A stretch of DNA of 64,000 bases from Saccharothrix sp. NRRL B-16314 (GCF_000716595.1 NZ_JNXC01000037.1:1-64000); one strand, 5' to 3'; positions 34,426-43,435 are shown, counted from the first letter of the stretch. Notes: a model not told the origin generated them from the letters alone. A program made the numbers and translations.

Positions 34426-35628
34426 TCAGCTCAACCTCTCCAGGATGATCGCCATGCCCTGACCGCCGCCGACGCACATCGTCTCAAGCCCGAACTGCGC
34501 GTCACGGGCGCGCATCCCGTTGATCAGGGTGGTCATGATGCGGGCGCCGGTGGAGCCGAACGGGTGACCGAGCGCGATCGCGCCGCCGTGCACGTTCAGC
34601 TTGTCCATGTCGATGCCGAGCGCGCGCTGGCTGCCGAGCACCTGCACGGCGAACGCCTCGTTGATCTCGACCAGGTCGATGTCGTCGATGGTCAGGTTCG
34701 CGTGCGCGAGCGCCTGCCTGGTGGCGTCGACCGGGCCGAGGCCCATGACCTCCGGCGACAGGCCGGACACACCGGTGGACACGATGCGCGCCAACGGGGT
34801 CAGGCCGAGTTCCTTCGCCCTGGTGGCGCTCATGACGACCACCGCCGCCGCGCCGTCGTTGAGCGGGCAGCAGTTGCCGGGCGTCACCGTCCCCTGTGGA
34901 CGGAACGACGGGTTGAGCGACGAGACGGCGTCGTAGGTGACGTTCTTGCGCGGGCCGTCGTCGGCGGCGACGACCGTGCCGTCCGGGAGCGTCACCGGGG
35001 TGATCTCGCGCTCGAAGAAGCCGTCCGCGATGGCCTTCTCCGCCAGGTTGTGAGAGCGGACGCCGAACTCGTCCTGGTCGCGGCGGCTGATGCCGAGCAG
35101 GGTGGCGACGTTCTCGGCGGTCTGCCCCATCGAGATGTAGTAGTCCGGCAGCTCACCGTCGTCACGCGGGTCGTGCCACAGGTCGTTGGACTGGGCGGTG
35201 CGCTCGGTGCGCGCGCGGGCCTCGTCGAACAGCGGGTTGAGGTGCGGGTCGCCGTGCCGGTAGCGGGAGACGCACTCCACGCCGGCGCTGATGAACGCGT
35301 GTCCCTCGCCGGCCTTGATCGCGTGGAACGCCATCCGCGCGGTCTGCACCGAGGAGGCGCAGAACCGGTTGACGGTGGTGCCGGGCAGGCCGTCCAGCCC
35401 CAGTTGGACGGCGACCCGGCGGGCCACGTTCTGGCCGTGCTCGTCCTGCGGCTCGGCGCACCCCATGTGCAGGTCGGTGATGTCCTCGCGGTCCAGCTCC
35501 GGGACCTGGTCCAGTGCGGCGGCGACGATCTGCGCGGCCAGGTCGTCCGGGCGCAGGTCGACCAGCGAGCCCTTGCGGGCGCGGCCGATCGGGGAACGCG
35601 AGGCGGCGACGATGACGGCCTCGGGCAT
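34426..35628 (-). CDS. Acetyl-CoA acetyltransferase-type thiolase
   Basis: A 400-residue thiolase. Acylation Cys is in NRFCASSVQTA, the active-site His in INEAFAVQVLG and HGGAIALGHPFGSTGARI, and the second Cys in ETMCVGGGQG. It cleaves 3-oxoacyl-CoA or runs the reverse condensation. It lies 17 bases after the dehydrogenase gene and abuts the SDR, giving three beta-oxidation-type functions in one operon. ATG 35628 is chosen because it matches family starts (MPEAVIVAASRSPIG). Confidence 0.93.
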   Translation of the reverse strand: MPEAVIVAASRSPIGRARKGSLVDLRPDDLAAQIVAAALDQVPELDREDITDLHMGCAEPQDEHGQNVARRVAVQLGLDGLPGTTVNRFCASSVQTARMAFHAIKAGEGHAFISAGVECVSRYRHGDPHLNPLFDEARARTERTAQSNDLWHDPRDDGELPDYYISMGQTAENVATLLGISRRDQDEFGVRSHNLAEKAIADGFFEREITPVTLPDGTVVAADDGPRKNVTYDAVSSLNPSFRPQGTVTPGNCCPLNDGAAAVVVMSATRAKELGLTPLARIVSTGVSGLSPEVMGLGPVDATRQALAHANLTIDDIDLVEINEAFAVQVLGSQRALGIDMDKLNVHGGAIALGHPFGSTGARIMTTLINGMRARDAQFGLETMCVGGGQGMAIILERLS

Positions 35629-35645
35629 GGCGGTGCTCCTGGTGT

Positions 35646-36800
35646 CTAGAGGCCGAGGTCGCGGCCGATGAGTTCCTTCATGATCTCGTTCGAACCGGCC
35701 CAGATCCGGGTCACCCGGGCGTCCATCCAGGCACGCGCCACGCGGTACTCGGTCATGTAGCCGTAGCCGCCGTGCAGCTGCACGCAGGCGTCGATGACGT
35801 CGTTCTGCACGTCCGCGCTCCACCACTTGGCCTTCGCCGCGTCCACGGCGGTCAGCTCGCGCCGGGTGTGCGCGTCGGTGCACTGGTCCAGGAACGCCTG
35901 CGTCACGTCGATCTTGGTGACCAGCTCGGCGAGGGTGAACTTGTTGTGCTGGAACGAGCCGATGGCCTGGCCGAACGCCTTGCGCTCCTTCACGTAGCCG
36001 ATCGTCTCCAGCAGGATCTGCTTGGCGTGGGCGAGGTTCGAGATCGCGCCGCCGAGGCGTTCCTGGGGCAGGCGTTCCATCATGTAGATGAAGCCCTGGT
36101 CGACCTCGCCGATGACGTTCTCGTCCGGGACGCGCACGTCCTCGAAGAACAGCTCGGCGGTGTCGGACTCGGGCTGGCCGACCTTGTCCAGCTTGCGGCC
36201 CCGTTCGAAGCCCTTCATGCCGGTCTCGACGGCGAACAGCGTGATGCCCCTGGCCTTCTTCTCCGGGCTGGTGCGGGCGGCGACCACGATCATGTCGGCG
36301 GAGAAGCCGTTGGTGATGAACGTCTTGGAGCCGTTGAGGACCCAGTCCTTGCCCCGCTTGACCGCGTTGCTCTTGAGCGCCGCGAGGTCGGAGCCGCCGG
36401 ACGGTTCGGTCATGCCGATGCCGGTCGTCATCTCGCCCGCGCAGAACCGGGGCAGCCAGCGCTGCTTCTGCTCCTCGGTGCACAGGTCGACCAGGTAGGG
36501 GGCGACGACGTCGCCGTGGATGCCGAGGCAGGAGGCCATGCCGGCGCTGACCTTGGACAGCTCCTCGCCGAGCACGGCGTTGAACCGGTAGTCGTTCGCG
36601 CCGCTGCCGCCGTACTCCTCGGGGACCTCCAGGCCGAGCAGGCCCTGCTTGCCCGCCTCCAGCCACACTTCCCGGTCGATGTGGCGCTGCTGGACGAACT
36701 TCTCGTAGTCCGGCTTGAGGGTGCGGGCGCAGAACTCCTGCGCGGTCTCGCGGAACGCTTCGTGGTCGGGTTCGAACAGCGTGCGGCGCACTTCTCGCAT
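35646..36800 (-). CDS. Acyl-CoA dehydrogenase
   Basis: A 384-residue FAD-dependent acyl-CoA dehydrogenase that should form the alpha,beta double bond in an acyl-CoA. Signatures are IGMTEPSGGSDLAALKSNA (FAD and substrate binding) and the C-terminal RIWAGSNEIMKELIGRDL. The length is normal. It begins an operon with the thiolase and SDR. Two palindromic operators (36809-36843) lie between it and the divergent TetR gene, strongly suggesting control by that regulator. Chain-length preference cannot be inferred. Confidence 0.93.
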   Translation of the reverse strand: MREVRRTLFEPDHEAFRETAQEFCARTLKPDYEKFVQQRHIDREVWLEAGKQGLLGLEVPEEYGGSGANDYRFNAVLGEELSKVSAGMASCLGIHGDVVAPYLVDLCTEEQKQRWLPRFCAGEMTTGIGMTEPSGGSDLAALKSNAVKRGKDWVLNGSKTFITNGFSADMIVVAARTSPEKKARGITLFAVETGMKGFERGRKLDKVGQPESDTAELFFEDVRVPDENVIGEVDQGFIYMMERLPQERLGGAISNLAHAKQILLETIGYVKERKAFGQAIGSFQHNKFTLAELVTKIDVTQAFLDQCTDAHTRRELTAVDAAKAKWWSADVQNDVIDACVQLHGGYGYMTEYRVARAWMDARVTRIWAGSNEIMKELIGRDLGL

Positions 36801-36808
36801 CCTCCATA

Positions 36809-36843
36809 CTAAGCGGTTGCTTAGGCGTAAGCGTGCGCTTAGC
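36809..36843. promoter_or_regulatory. Two TetR operators between acyl-CoA dehydrogenase and TetR (site B)
   Basis: CTAAGC-GGTT-GCTTAG at 36809-36824 is identical to site A at 27546. A second palindrome TAAGCG-TG-CGCTTA at 36828-36841 follows at once. They cover the divergent promoter region and would allow autoregulation. Confidence 0.75.
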
Positions 36844-36880
36844 CTGCGGTATCGTTCGGGCCCGTGTCAAGGAGAGGTGC

Positions 36881-37507
36881 ATGACGTCGAGCCGTGATGA
36901 GTTCGCACTCCTGGACGAGACGTGGTCCTCGGTCGAGCCGCCGGCGGCCCGGCGGATGCTGATCGCCGCCGCCGCCGCGTTCTCCGTGCGCGGGTACCAC
37001 GCGACGACCACCCGTGACATCGCGGCGCAGGCCGGCATGTCGCCCGCCGCGGTGTACATCCACTACCGGTCCAAAGAGGAGCTGCTGTTCCAGATCTCCC
37101 GGGTCGGGCACGCGACGTCGTTGTCCGTGCTGACCGCGGTGTCGGACGCGGACCCGGTGGTCCGGCTGACGTCGGCGGTGCGGGCGTTCGCGTCGTGGCA
37201 CGCCGAGTTCCACACGACGGCGCGGGTCGTCCAGTACGAGTTGACCGCGTTGACGCCGGAGCACCTGGCGGAGGTGGTCGTGCTCCGTCGCCGGATCGAG
37301 GCGGCGGTGCGGGAGATGATCTCGGCCGGTGTCGACGCGGGCGCGTTCGACGTCCCCGACGTGCGCGGCGCGACGCTGGCCGTCCTCTCGCTGTGCATCG
37401 ACGTGGCCCGCTGGTACCAGCCCTCCGGCCGCCGCACCCCCGAGCAGATCGGCGACCTCTACGCCGACCTCGTCCTCCGCATGCTCGGCGCCCCCACCAC
37501 CCCGTGA
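36881..37507 (+). CDS. TetR-family regulator of the acyl-CoA genes
   Basis: A 208-residue TetR protein. The DNA-binding domain is RRMLIAAAAAFSVRGYHATT to GMSPAAVYIHYRSKEELLFQI, and the C-terminal domain is typical of TetR_C_17-like regulators of acyl-CoA metabolism (assignment from memory). ATG 36881 has AAGGAGAGG upstream. It diverges from the acyl-CoA dehydrogenase operon with paired operators between them. I infer that it represses this operon, itself, the FabG-like/MaoC operon and the carboxylase operon, which share the same palindrome, with an acyl-CoA as likely ligand. Its stop lies inside the first unit of a long palindromic repeat. Confidence 0.88.
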   Translation: MTSSRDEFALLDETWSSVEPPAARRMLIAAAAAFSVRGYHATTTRDIAAQAGMSPAAVYIHYRSKEELLFQISRVGHATSLSVLTAVSDADPVVRLTSAVRAFASWHAEFHTTARVVQYELTALTPEHLAEVVVLRRRIEAAVREMISAGVDAGAFDVPDVRGATLAVLSLCIDVARWYQPSGRRTPEQIGDLYADLVLRMLGAPTTP

Positions 37508-37665
37508 GTCCTACGTTCAGAACGCGTGAGTCCTACGTTCAGAACGCATGAGTTCAACGCTCAGGTACGACCCGCGCGGCGCGACCGGCGACGGCGGGTG
37601 TTCTGAGCGTTGAATTCGGGGGTTCCGAACGTAGGACTCACGCGACCGGAACGTAGGACTCACGA
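37504..37665. repeat. Long inverted arrangement of GTGAGTCCTACGTTC repeats
   Basis: Left arm: two 22-base units GTGAGTCCTACGTTCAGAAC (37504, 37526), then ATGAGTTCAACGCTCAG. Right arm: the same order as reverse complement (TTCTGAGCGTTGAATTC at 37601, then two GTAGGACTCAC units). The arms of about 60 bases could pair as a very long hairpin with a GC-rich loop. The first unit contains the TetR stop codon. A right-arm-only copy is at 55034. Confidence 0.8.
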
Positions 37666-37679
37666 GGGAACGGGGCGGG

Positions 37680-37701
37680 GCTCCCGGAATGTTCCGGGAG
37701 C
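37680..37701 (-). terminator. Hairpin terminator after glsB-like gene
   Basis: A 10-bp perfect stem GCTCCCGGAA/TTCCGGGAGC with a 2-base loop, downstream of the minus-strand gene 37723-37995. Confidence 0.6.
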
Positions 37702-37722
37702 GCCGCTGGTCCGGTCCGGGGG

Positions 37723-37995
37723 CTAGCGGACGGATTTCTTGCCGTAGAAGCCTGCGACGAGGCTGACGCCGATGGCGGCGATGATCACCTGCACGATGAT
37801 CTCGATCCAGTCGATGCCGGGCGTGTCCTCCACGCCGAGAGCCCGGGCGAGGAACGTGCCCAGGAACGCCGCCACGATGCCGACAATGATCGTCAGCCAG
37901 ATGGGGATGGCCTGCTTGCCCGGGGCGATGAGCTTGCCCAGCAAACCGATGATGAGGCCGACGATCAGAGCGCTGATCACACCGCCGATGCCCAC
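37723..37995 (-). CDS. GlsB/YeaQ/YmgE family membrane protein
   Basis: A 90-residue protein with three hydrophobic helices and glycine-zipper spacing (GGVISALIVGLIIGLLGKLI, WLTIIVGIVAAFLGTFLA, IVQVIIAAIGVSLVAGFYG), the transglycosylase-associated or stress-response membrane family. Members are induced by envelope or acid stress; molecular function is not established. It starts 15 bases after the Spo0M-like gene, so both are probably co-transcribed. Confidence 0.88.
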   Translation of the reverse strand: MGIGGVISALIVGLIIGLLGKLIAPGKQAIPIWLTIIVGIVAAFLGTFLARALGVEDTPGIDWIEIIVQVIIAAIGVSLVAGFYGKKSVR

Positions 37996-38010
37996 TATGC
38001 CTCCTGCGGG

Positions 38011-38955
38011 TTAGTCGCCTTCGAAGAAGTCCCCGACCTCGTCGAGGGCCTCGCCCATCATCATCCCACCGAACACGCCGGCCGCAGCCCCAGCGACCAT
38101 GCCGCCGGCCCCGATTCCCCCGCCGTGGTGACCTCCGTGGTGCCCACCGTGACCGCCGTGCATCCCATAACCGCCGGAAGATCGCCTGCCGGCCACCTGA
38201 TCCATCCACTGGTGGAGCAGCGCCGCCCAGTCCGTGCGGATCACCTCATCGTGGGACATGGCGAAGTGTCCGAACGAGTCGCCGCCGGCCCGGAACAGCC
38301 CGCCGCGGCGGTCCGCCTCCAGCACGACGTACAGCCGGTGCGGGTCGGCCACGAACGTCAGCTCGAGCTGGCTGATCTTGCCCAGGAACTGGCCCGGCGG
38401 CAGGAACTCGATCTCCTGGTAGAACGGCAGCTGCTGCGGCACGCCGTGGATGCGCCCCGACTCGTTGTCCGCCCGCTGGAACCGGAACCCGAGCGCGCCG
38501 AACGCGTTCAGCACGTGCTCCTGCGACCGGATCGGGTGCACCGCGACCGGGTCGAGGTCACCGGGGTCGACGGCGCCGCGCACCTCCAGCTCCGTGCGCA
38601 GGCCCATCGTCATCCCGTGCAGCGGCTGCCCGTGCACCACCGTCACGGGCGTCTCGAGCGGCATCGGGAACTGGAACGGCAGCACGAGGTTCTGCCCGGC
38701 CGCGACGCTGACCCGCTGCGCCACGACGACCCGCGCGAACTCGACGTTGCGGTTGTGCTCGTTGTCGCCGCTCTCCACCTCGACCCGGGTGACCAGCGAC
38801 AGCTTGACCTGGTCGATGTCGACCGGGTGGTCGCCGCCCGCGATGCGGACCTCACCGGTCAGCACCTCACCCGGCCTGACGTTGGGGTTGGCCAGCACCG
38901 TGTCGACGGACGGACCGCCGACTCCGAACGCGCGCAACATCCTCTTGAAAACCAC
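38011..38955 (-). CDS. SpoOM-like sporulation-control protein
   Basis: A 314-residue protein of the Spo0M (arrestin-like) family: VDTVLANPNVRPGEVLTGEV, a two-sheet body of about 240 residues with RTELEVRGAVDPGDLDPV, and a Gly/His-rich tail (GGHGGHHGGHHGGG, residues of about 270-285) that could bind metal. In Bacillus, Spo0M affects sporulation and cell division; in actinomycetes the role is unclear. GTG 38955 has AGGAGG 8 bases upstream. Confidence 0.85.
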   Translation of the reverse strand: MVFKRMLRAFGVGGPSVDTVLANPNVRPGEVLTGEVRIAGGDHPVDIDQVKLSLVTRVEVESGDNEHNRNVEFARVVVAQRVSVAAGQNLVLPFQFPMPLETPVTVVHGQPLHGMTMGLRTELEVRGAVDPGDLDPVAVHPIRSQEHVLNAFGALGFRFQRADNESGRIHGVPQQLPFYQEIEFLPPGQFLGKISQLELTFVADPHRLYVVLEADRRGGLFRAGGDSFGHFAMSHDEVIRTDWAALLHQWMDQVAGRRSSGGYGMHGGHGGHHGGHHGGGIGAGGMVAGAAAGVFGGMMMGEALDEVGDFFEGD

Positions 38956-39087
38956 GGTGGGTGCCTCCTGGCCTGCTTCTCGGGTCACGCACTTGGGCTG
39001 ATTGTCCCAAGGACGCCTCGGTACTGGCATCGGTTCCCTCTGGACGAACGCTAAGCGCAGGTGTCACTATGCGACCGCGGTCACATA

Positions 39088-39103
39088 CTAAGCGGTCGCT
39101 CAG
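39088..39103. promoter_or_regulatory. TetR operator variant CTAAGC-GGTC-GCTCAG (site C)
   Basis: It matches sites A and B at 14 of 16 positions, with the preceding TA also conserved, and lies 9 bases upstream of the carboxylase start, overlapping its ribosome binding site region. Confidence 0.65.
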
Positions 39104-39112
39104 GAGGTTGAA

Positions 39113-42079
39113 GTGCCCACGCTGCTCGTCGCCAACCGGGGAGAGATCGCCGTCCGAGTGCTCCGCGCCGCCGCGGACCTCGGCTGGCGCACCGTCGCCC
39201 TGGTCACCGACGCCGACGACGCCCACGGCCGGTTCGCCGACCGCGCCGTCCGGCTGCACGGCTCCTACCTGGACGCGGACGCGGTGCTCGCCGCCGCCGA
39301 GGGGTGCGACCTGGTCCACCCCGGCTACGGGTTCCTGGCCGAGAACGCGGGGTTCGCCCGGCGCTGCGCCGAGGCCGGGCTGACGTTCGTCGGCCCACCG
39401 CCCGAGGTGCTGGAACTGCTCGGCGACAAGAGCCGGGCCCGCGCGCTGGCCACCGAGGTCGGCGTGCCGGTGCTCGCCGGCGCCGAGGACGGGTTCGAGG
39501 ACTTCTTCCGCACGCACGGCGCCGTCGTGGTGAAGGCCGTCGCGGGCGGCGGGGGCAAGGGCGTGCGGGTCGTGCGGCGGCTCGCCGACCTCCGGGCCGC
39601 CGTCGACCGGTGCCGGGCCGAGGCGCTGGCCGCGTTCGGCGACGGCACGGTGTTCGTGGAGGAGCTGCTCGAACCGGCCCGGCACGTCGAGGTGCAGCTG
39701 GTCGGCACCACGGTGCTCGGCGACCGCGACTGCTCGTTGCAGGTCCGGCACCAGAAGCTGGTCGAGATCGCACCCGCCCCCGACCTCTCCCCCGACCTGC
39801 GGACCGCGTTGCACGAGGCGGCGGCGACGATCGCGCGTGCCGTCCGGTACACGGGGCTGGGCACGGTGGAGTTCCTGGTCGCGCCGAACGGCCGGTTCGC
39901 GTTCCTGGAGGCCAACCCCCGGCTCCAGGTCGAGCACACGGTCACCGAGCAGGTCACCGGGCTGGACCTGGTGCGGGCCCAGCTGCTGCTGGCGACCGAG
40001 GTCGAGCCCGACCTGACCCACACCCCGCGCGGCAGCGCGCTGCAGCTGCGGGTCAGCCTGACTTCGACGGGACGTCTGTCGACGTTCGTGCCGCCGTCCG
40101 GTCCGGGCGTCCGCGTCGACACGCACGCGTCCGCCGGCTACCGCGCGGGCCTGGACTTCGACCCGTTGCTGGCCAAGGTCGTGGTGCACGCCGACGACCT
40201 GGACACCGCGCTGCGCCGCGCCCGCCGTGCGCTGGACGAGTTCACTGTGGACGGTGCGAAGACGAACATCGGCTTCCTGCGCGGTCTGCTGGACCATCCG
40301 GATTTCCTGAAGGCGCACACGGGTCTGGTCGATTCGCTGCCCCGTGAGGACACCGGTGCGCGCTCTCCCGTGCAGGGGACCGTCGTGGCGATCGAGTCCG
40401 GCACGGTCGTCGTGGAAGCGATGAAGATGCAGCACGTCGTGCCGATCGGTGACGCGCGGGTGCTGGTCGAGGTCGGTGACACGGTCTCGGAAGGCGCGTT
40501 GCTGGCCGAGGGCGTGGACGTCGCGGTCGAGGAGAAGGCCGTCGAGTTCGACCTCGACGACGTCCGGCCGGACCTCGCGGAAACGTTGGCGCGGCACGAC
40601 TTCTCACGTCCGGAGGCGGAGGGGAAGCGGCACTCGCGTGGCCGGCGGACGGTCCGGGAGAACATCGCCGACCTGTGCACCGACTTCGTGGAGTACGGCG
40701 GCCTCGCCATCGCCGCGCAACGCCGGCGCCGGTCGTTGGACGAGCTGGTCGAGCGCACGCCCGCGGACGGGCTGGTCGCCGGCGTCGGCAAGGTGAACGG
40801 CGGCCAGGTCGTCGCGATGTCCTACGACTACACCGTGCTCGCGGGCACCCAGGGGCTGCGCAACCACGCCAAGAAGGACCGGATGTTCGCGCTCGCCGAG
40901 CAGCGACGGCTGCCCGTGGTGCTGTTCGCCGAGGGTGGCGGCGGACGGCCGGGCGACACCGACCACGGCGGCGTCAGCGGGCTGGACTGCCTGGCGTTCC
41001 ACCTGTTCGCGAAGCTGTCCGGCCTGGTGCCGCTGGTGGGGATCGCGTCCGGCCGGTGCTTCGCCGGCAACGCGGTGCTGCTGGGCACGTGCGACGTGGT
41101 GATCGCGACCCGTGACGCGACGATCGGCATGGGCGGTCCGGCGATGATCGAGGGCGGCGGGCTCGGCGTGTTCCGGCCCGAGGAGATCGGTCCGGTCGAC
41201 GTGCAGTCGCCCAACGGCGTGATCGACGTGCTCGTGTCGGACGAGGCCGAGGCGGTCGAGGTCGCCAAGAAGTACCTCTCTTACTTCCAGGGCCCGGTCG
41301 ACGGCTGGGAGTGCCCGGACCAGCGGCTGTTGCGGCACCTCGTGCCGGAGAACCGGGTGCGCGCGTACGACGTGCGGACCGTGGTGGAGACCGTCGCGGA
41401 CGCCGGGTCGGTGCTGGAACTGCGGCGCGAGTTCGGCCGCGGCATCGTCACCGCGCTGGTCCGGGTCGAGGGACGGCCGCTGGGCTTGATCGCGAACGAC
41501 CCCGCGCACCTCGGCGGTGCGATCGACGCGGACTCCGCGGACAAGGCGGCGCGGTTCCTCCAGCTCTGCGACGCGTTCGACCTGCCGGTGGTGTCCCTGT
41601 GCGACACGCCGGGGTTCATGGTCGGGCCGGACGCCGAGCGCACCGCCACCGTGCGGCACCTGACCCGGATGCTCGTGACCGGCGCGAACCTCGACGTGCC
41701 GTTCGGGTTCGTGGCGCTGCGCAAGGCGTACGGGCTGGGCGCGCAGGCGATGGCGGCGGGCAGCTTGAAGGTGCCGCTGTTCGCCGTGTCGTGGCCCAGC
41801 GGCGAGTTCGGCCCGATGGGGCTGGAGGGGGCCGTGCGGCTCGGGTACCGGCGCGAACTGGACGCCATCGACGACCCCGGGCAGCGCAAGGAGATGTTCG
41901 AGGCGATGGTCTCGGCCGCCTACGAGCACGGCAAGGCGCTCAACGTGGCGTCCGCGTACGAGATCGACGACGTGATCGACCCGGCGGACACCCGGCTCTG
42001 GATCACCACCCTGCTCACCGGTCCCGACGCCGCCCCGGCCAGGACCGGCAAGAAACGCCCGTTCGTGGACACCTGGTGA
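39113..42079 (+). CDS. Single-chain acyl-CoA carboxylase (BC-BCCP-CT fusion)
   Basis: A 988-residue protein uniting all parts of a biotin-dependent acyl-CoA carboxylase. Biotin carboxylase (about 1-420) has ANRGEIAVRVLRAA, the ATP loop GGGGKGVRVV and EANPRLQVEHTVTEQ. The biotin carrier (about 415-470) has EAMKM with biotinyl-Lys near 438. The carboxyltransferase (about 500-988) has VSGLDCLAFHLF and CDTPGFMVGPDAERTATV. This order is that of single-chain long-chain acyl-CoA carboxylases (Mycobacterium LCC), which form homo-hexamers. The GTG start has AGGAGG upstream. Operator site C and the following transporter suggest an inducible carboxylic-acid pathway; substrate unknown. Confidence 0.9.
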   Translation: MPTLLVANRGEIAVRVLRAAADLGWRTVALVTDADDAHGRFADRAVRLHGSYLDADAVLAAAEGCDLVHPGYGFLAENAGFARRCAEAGLTFVGPPPEVLELLGDKSRARALATEVGVPVLAGAEDGFEDFFRTHGAVVVKAVAGGGGKGVRVVRRLADLRAAVDRCRAEALAAFGDGTVFVEELLEPARHVEVQLVGTTVLGDRDCSLQVRHQKLVEIAPAPDLSPDLRTALHEAAATIARAVRYTGLGTVEFLVAPNGRFAFLEANPRLQVEHTVTEQVTGLDLVRAQLLLATEVEPDLTHTPRGSALQLRVSLTSTGRLSTFVPPSGPGVRVDTHASAGYRAGLDFDPLLAKVVVHADDLDTALRRARRALDEFTVDGAKTNIGFLRGLLDHPDFLKAHTGLVDSLPREDTGARSPVQGTVVAIESGTVVVEAMKMQHVVPIGDARVLVEVGDTVSEGALLAEGVDVAVEEKAVEFDLDDVRPDLAETLARHDFSRPEAEGKRHSRGRRTVRENIADLCTDFVEYGGLAIAAQRRRRSLDELVERTPADGLVAGVGKVNGGQVVAMSYDYTVLAGTQGLRNHAKKDRMFALAEQRRLPVVLFAEGGGGRPGDTDHGGVSGLDCLAFHLFAKLSGLVPLVGIASGRCFAGNAVLLGTCDVVIATRDATIGMGGPAMIEGGGLGVFRPEEIGPVDVQSPNGVIDVLVSDEAEAVEVAKKYLSYFQGPVDGWECPDQRLLRHLVPENRVRAYDVRTVVETVADAGSVLELRREFGRGIVTALVRVEGRPLGLIANDPAHLGGAIDADSADKAARFLQLCDAFDLPVVSLCDTPGFMVGPDAERTATVRHLTRMLVTGANLDVPFGFVALRKAYGLGAQAMAAGSLKVPLFAVSWPSGEFGPMGLEGAVRLGYRRELDAIDDPGQRKEMFEAMVSAAYEHGKALNVASAYEIDDVIDPADTRLWITTLLTGPDAAPARTGKKRPFVDTW

Positions 42080-42090
42080 AAGGGAATTCC

Positions 42091-43383
42091 ATGGTCACGA
42101 CCGCTCCTCCCGAGCGGCGCACGCTGCGCAAGCTCATGGCCGCCGGACTCGTCGGCTCCAGCCTTGAGTGGTACGACTTCTTCATCTACGCCACTGCCGC
42201 GGCGCTGGTGTTCCCGAAGTTGTTCTTCCCCGACGCGTCGCCGCTGGTCGGGCTGCTGCTCTCGTTCAGCACGTTCTGGGCCGGGTTCATCGCGCGGCCG
42301 GTCGGCGGGCTGGTGTTCGGGCACGTCGGCGACAAGTTCGGCCGCAAGCCGGCGCTGGTGGCGTGCCTCGCGATGATGGCCGCGGCGACGTTCCTGATCG
42401 GTCTGCTGCCGACCAGCGCGACGCTGGGCGTGCTGGCACCGGTGCTGCTGGTGGTGCTCCGGTTCGTGCAGGGCATCGCGGTGGGCGGGCAGTGGGGTGG
42501 CGTCGTGCTGCTGCTGACCGAGACCGCAGGGCCGGCGAAGCGCGGGTTCGCCGGGACGTTCGGGCAGGCCGGTGTGCCGCTGGGCGTGATCCTGGGCAAC
42601 GTGGCGTTCCTGGTCGTCGGCGCGACCGTGCCGCCGGCCGACTTCGCCGCGTGGGGGTGGCGGGTGCCGTTCCTGGCGAGCGCGCTGCTGTTCCCGGTGG
42701 TGCTGTTCATCCAGCTGAAGGTGGAGGACAGCCCGGTGTTCCGGGAGATCAAGGAACGCCGTGCGGAAGCGCCCACGGCGGCCCCCGCGCCGTTGCGGGA
42801 GGTGCTGCGGACGCACTGGCGGACGGTGCTGCTCGGCTCCGGGCTGATGTTCGCGTCCAACGCGATCTTCTACGTGAGCATCGCGGGCGTGCTCGACTAC
42901 ACGACCCGTGAGCTGGGGTTGGCGCGCAACTCGGTGCTCGTGGTGACGCTGCTGTCGTCGCTGCTCAGCGTGCCGGTGATCCTGCTGGCCGGTCGGTGGT
43001 CGGACCGGCACGGCAGGCGCCCGCTGATCATCGTCGGCGCGGTGGGGTTGATCGTGTGGGCGTTCCCGTACTTCTGGTTGATCGACACGGCGTCGCTGGG
43101 GCTGATCTTCGTGGCGCTGGCCGTCAGCGGTGTGGCGTCGAGCCTGGTCTACGGGCCGGTGGCCGCGTACCTGGCCGAGCTGTTCGAGCCGCACGTGCGG
43201 TACTCGGGCGCGTCGCTGGCGTACCAGTTGGCGTCGATCCTGGTCAGCGGTGGCACGCCGTTCATCATGACGGCGCTGCTCGTCGCGACCGGCACCTCGG
43301 CCTCCGTGTCGACGTTCCTGCTGGTCATGGGCGTGGTGACGCTGGCGTCGGTGCTCTGCCTGCGGGAGACCCACCGCCCCTGA
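42091..43383 (+). CDS. MFS transporter, metabolite:H+ symporter (MHS) family
   Basis: A 430-residue, 12-helix transporter with the MHS start SSLEWYDFFIYATAAALVF, the loop motif GHVGDKFGRKPALV and RWSDRHGRRPLI. MHS members import organic acids such as alpha-ketoglutarate, proline or shikimate with protons. It lies 11 bases after the carboxylase gene, so it probably imports the acid, or a precursor, that the operon activates and carboxylates. It is terminated by a strong hairpin. Confidence 0.88.
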   Translation: MVTTAPPERRTLRKLMAAGLVGSSLEWYDFFIYATAAALVFPKLFFPDASPLVGLLLSFSTFWAGFIARPVGGLVFGHVGDKFGRKPALVACLAMMAAATFLIGLLPTSATLGVLAPVLLVVLRFVQGIAVGGQWGGVVLLLTETAGPAKRGFAGTFGQAGVPLGVILGNVAFLVVGATVPPADFAAWGWRVPFLASALLFPVVLFIQLKVEDSPVFREIKERRAEAPTAAPAPLREVLRTHWRTVLLGSGLMFASNAIFYVSIAGVLDYTTRELGLARNSVLVVTLLSSLLSVPVILLAGRWSDRHGRRPLIIVGAVGLIVWAFPYFWLIDTASLGLIFVALAVSGVASSLVYGPVAAYLAELFEPHVRYSGASLAYQLASILVSGGTPFIMTALLVATGTSASVSTFLLVMGVVTLASVLCLRETHRP

Positions 43384-43395
43384 CCGGAACCTCAC

Positions 43396-43435
43396 GGAGG
43401 AAGGGGTATCCCCGACAGGGGGCATCCCTTCCTCC
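43396..43435 (+). terminator. Terminator hairpin of the carboxylase-transporter operon
   Basis: The arms GGAGGAAGGGGTATCCCC and GGGGGCATCCCTTCCTCC pair around a short loop with few mismatches, 12 bases after the stop. Confidence 0.65.
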
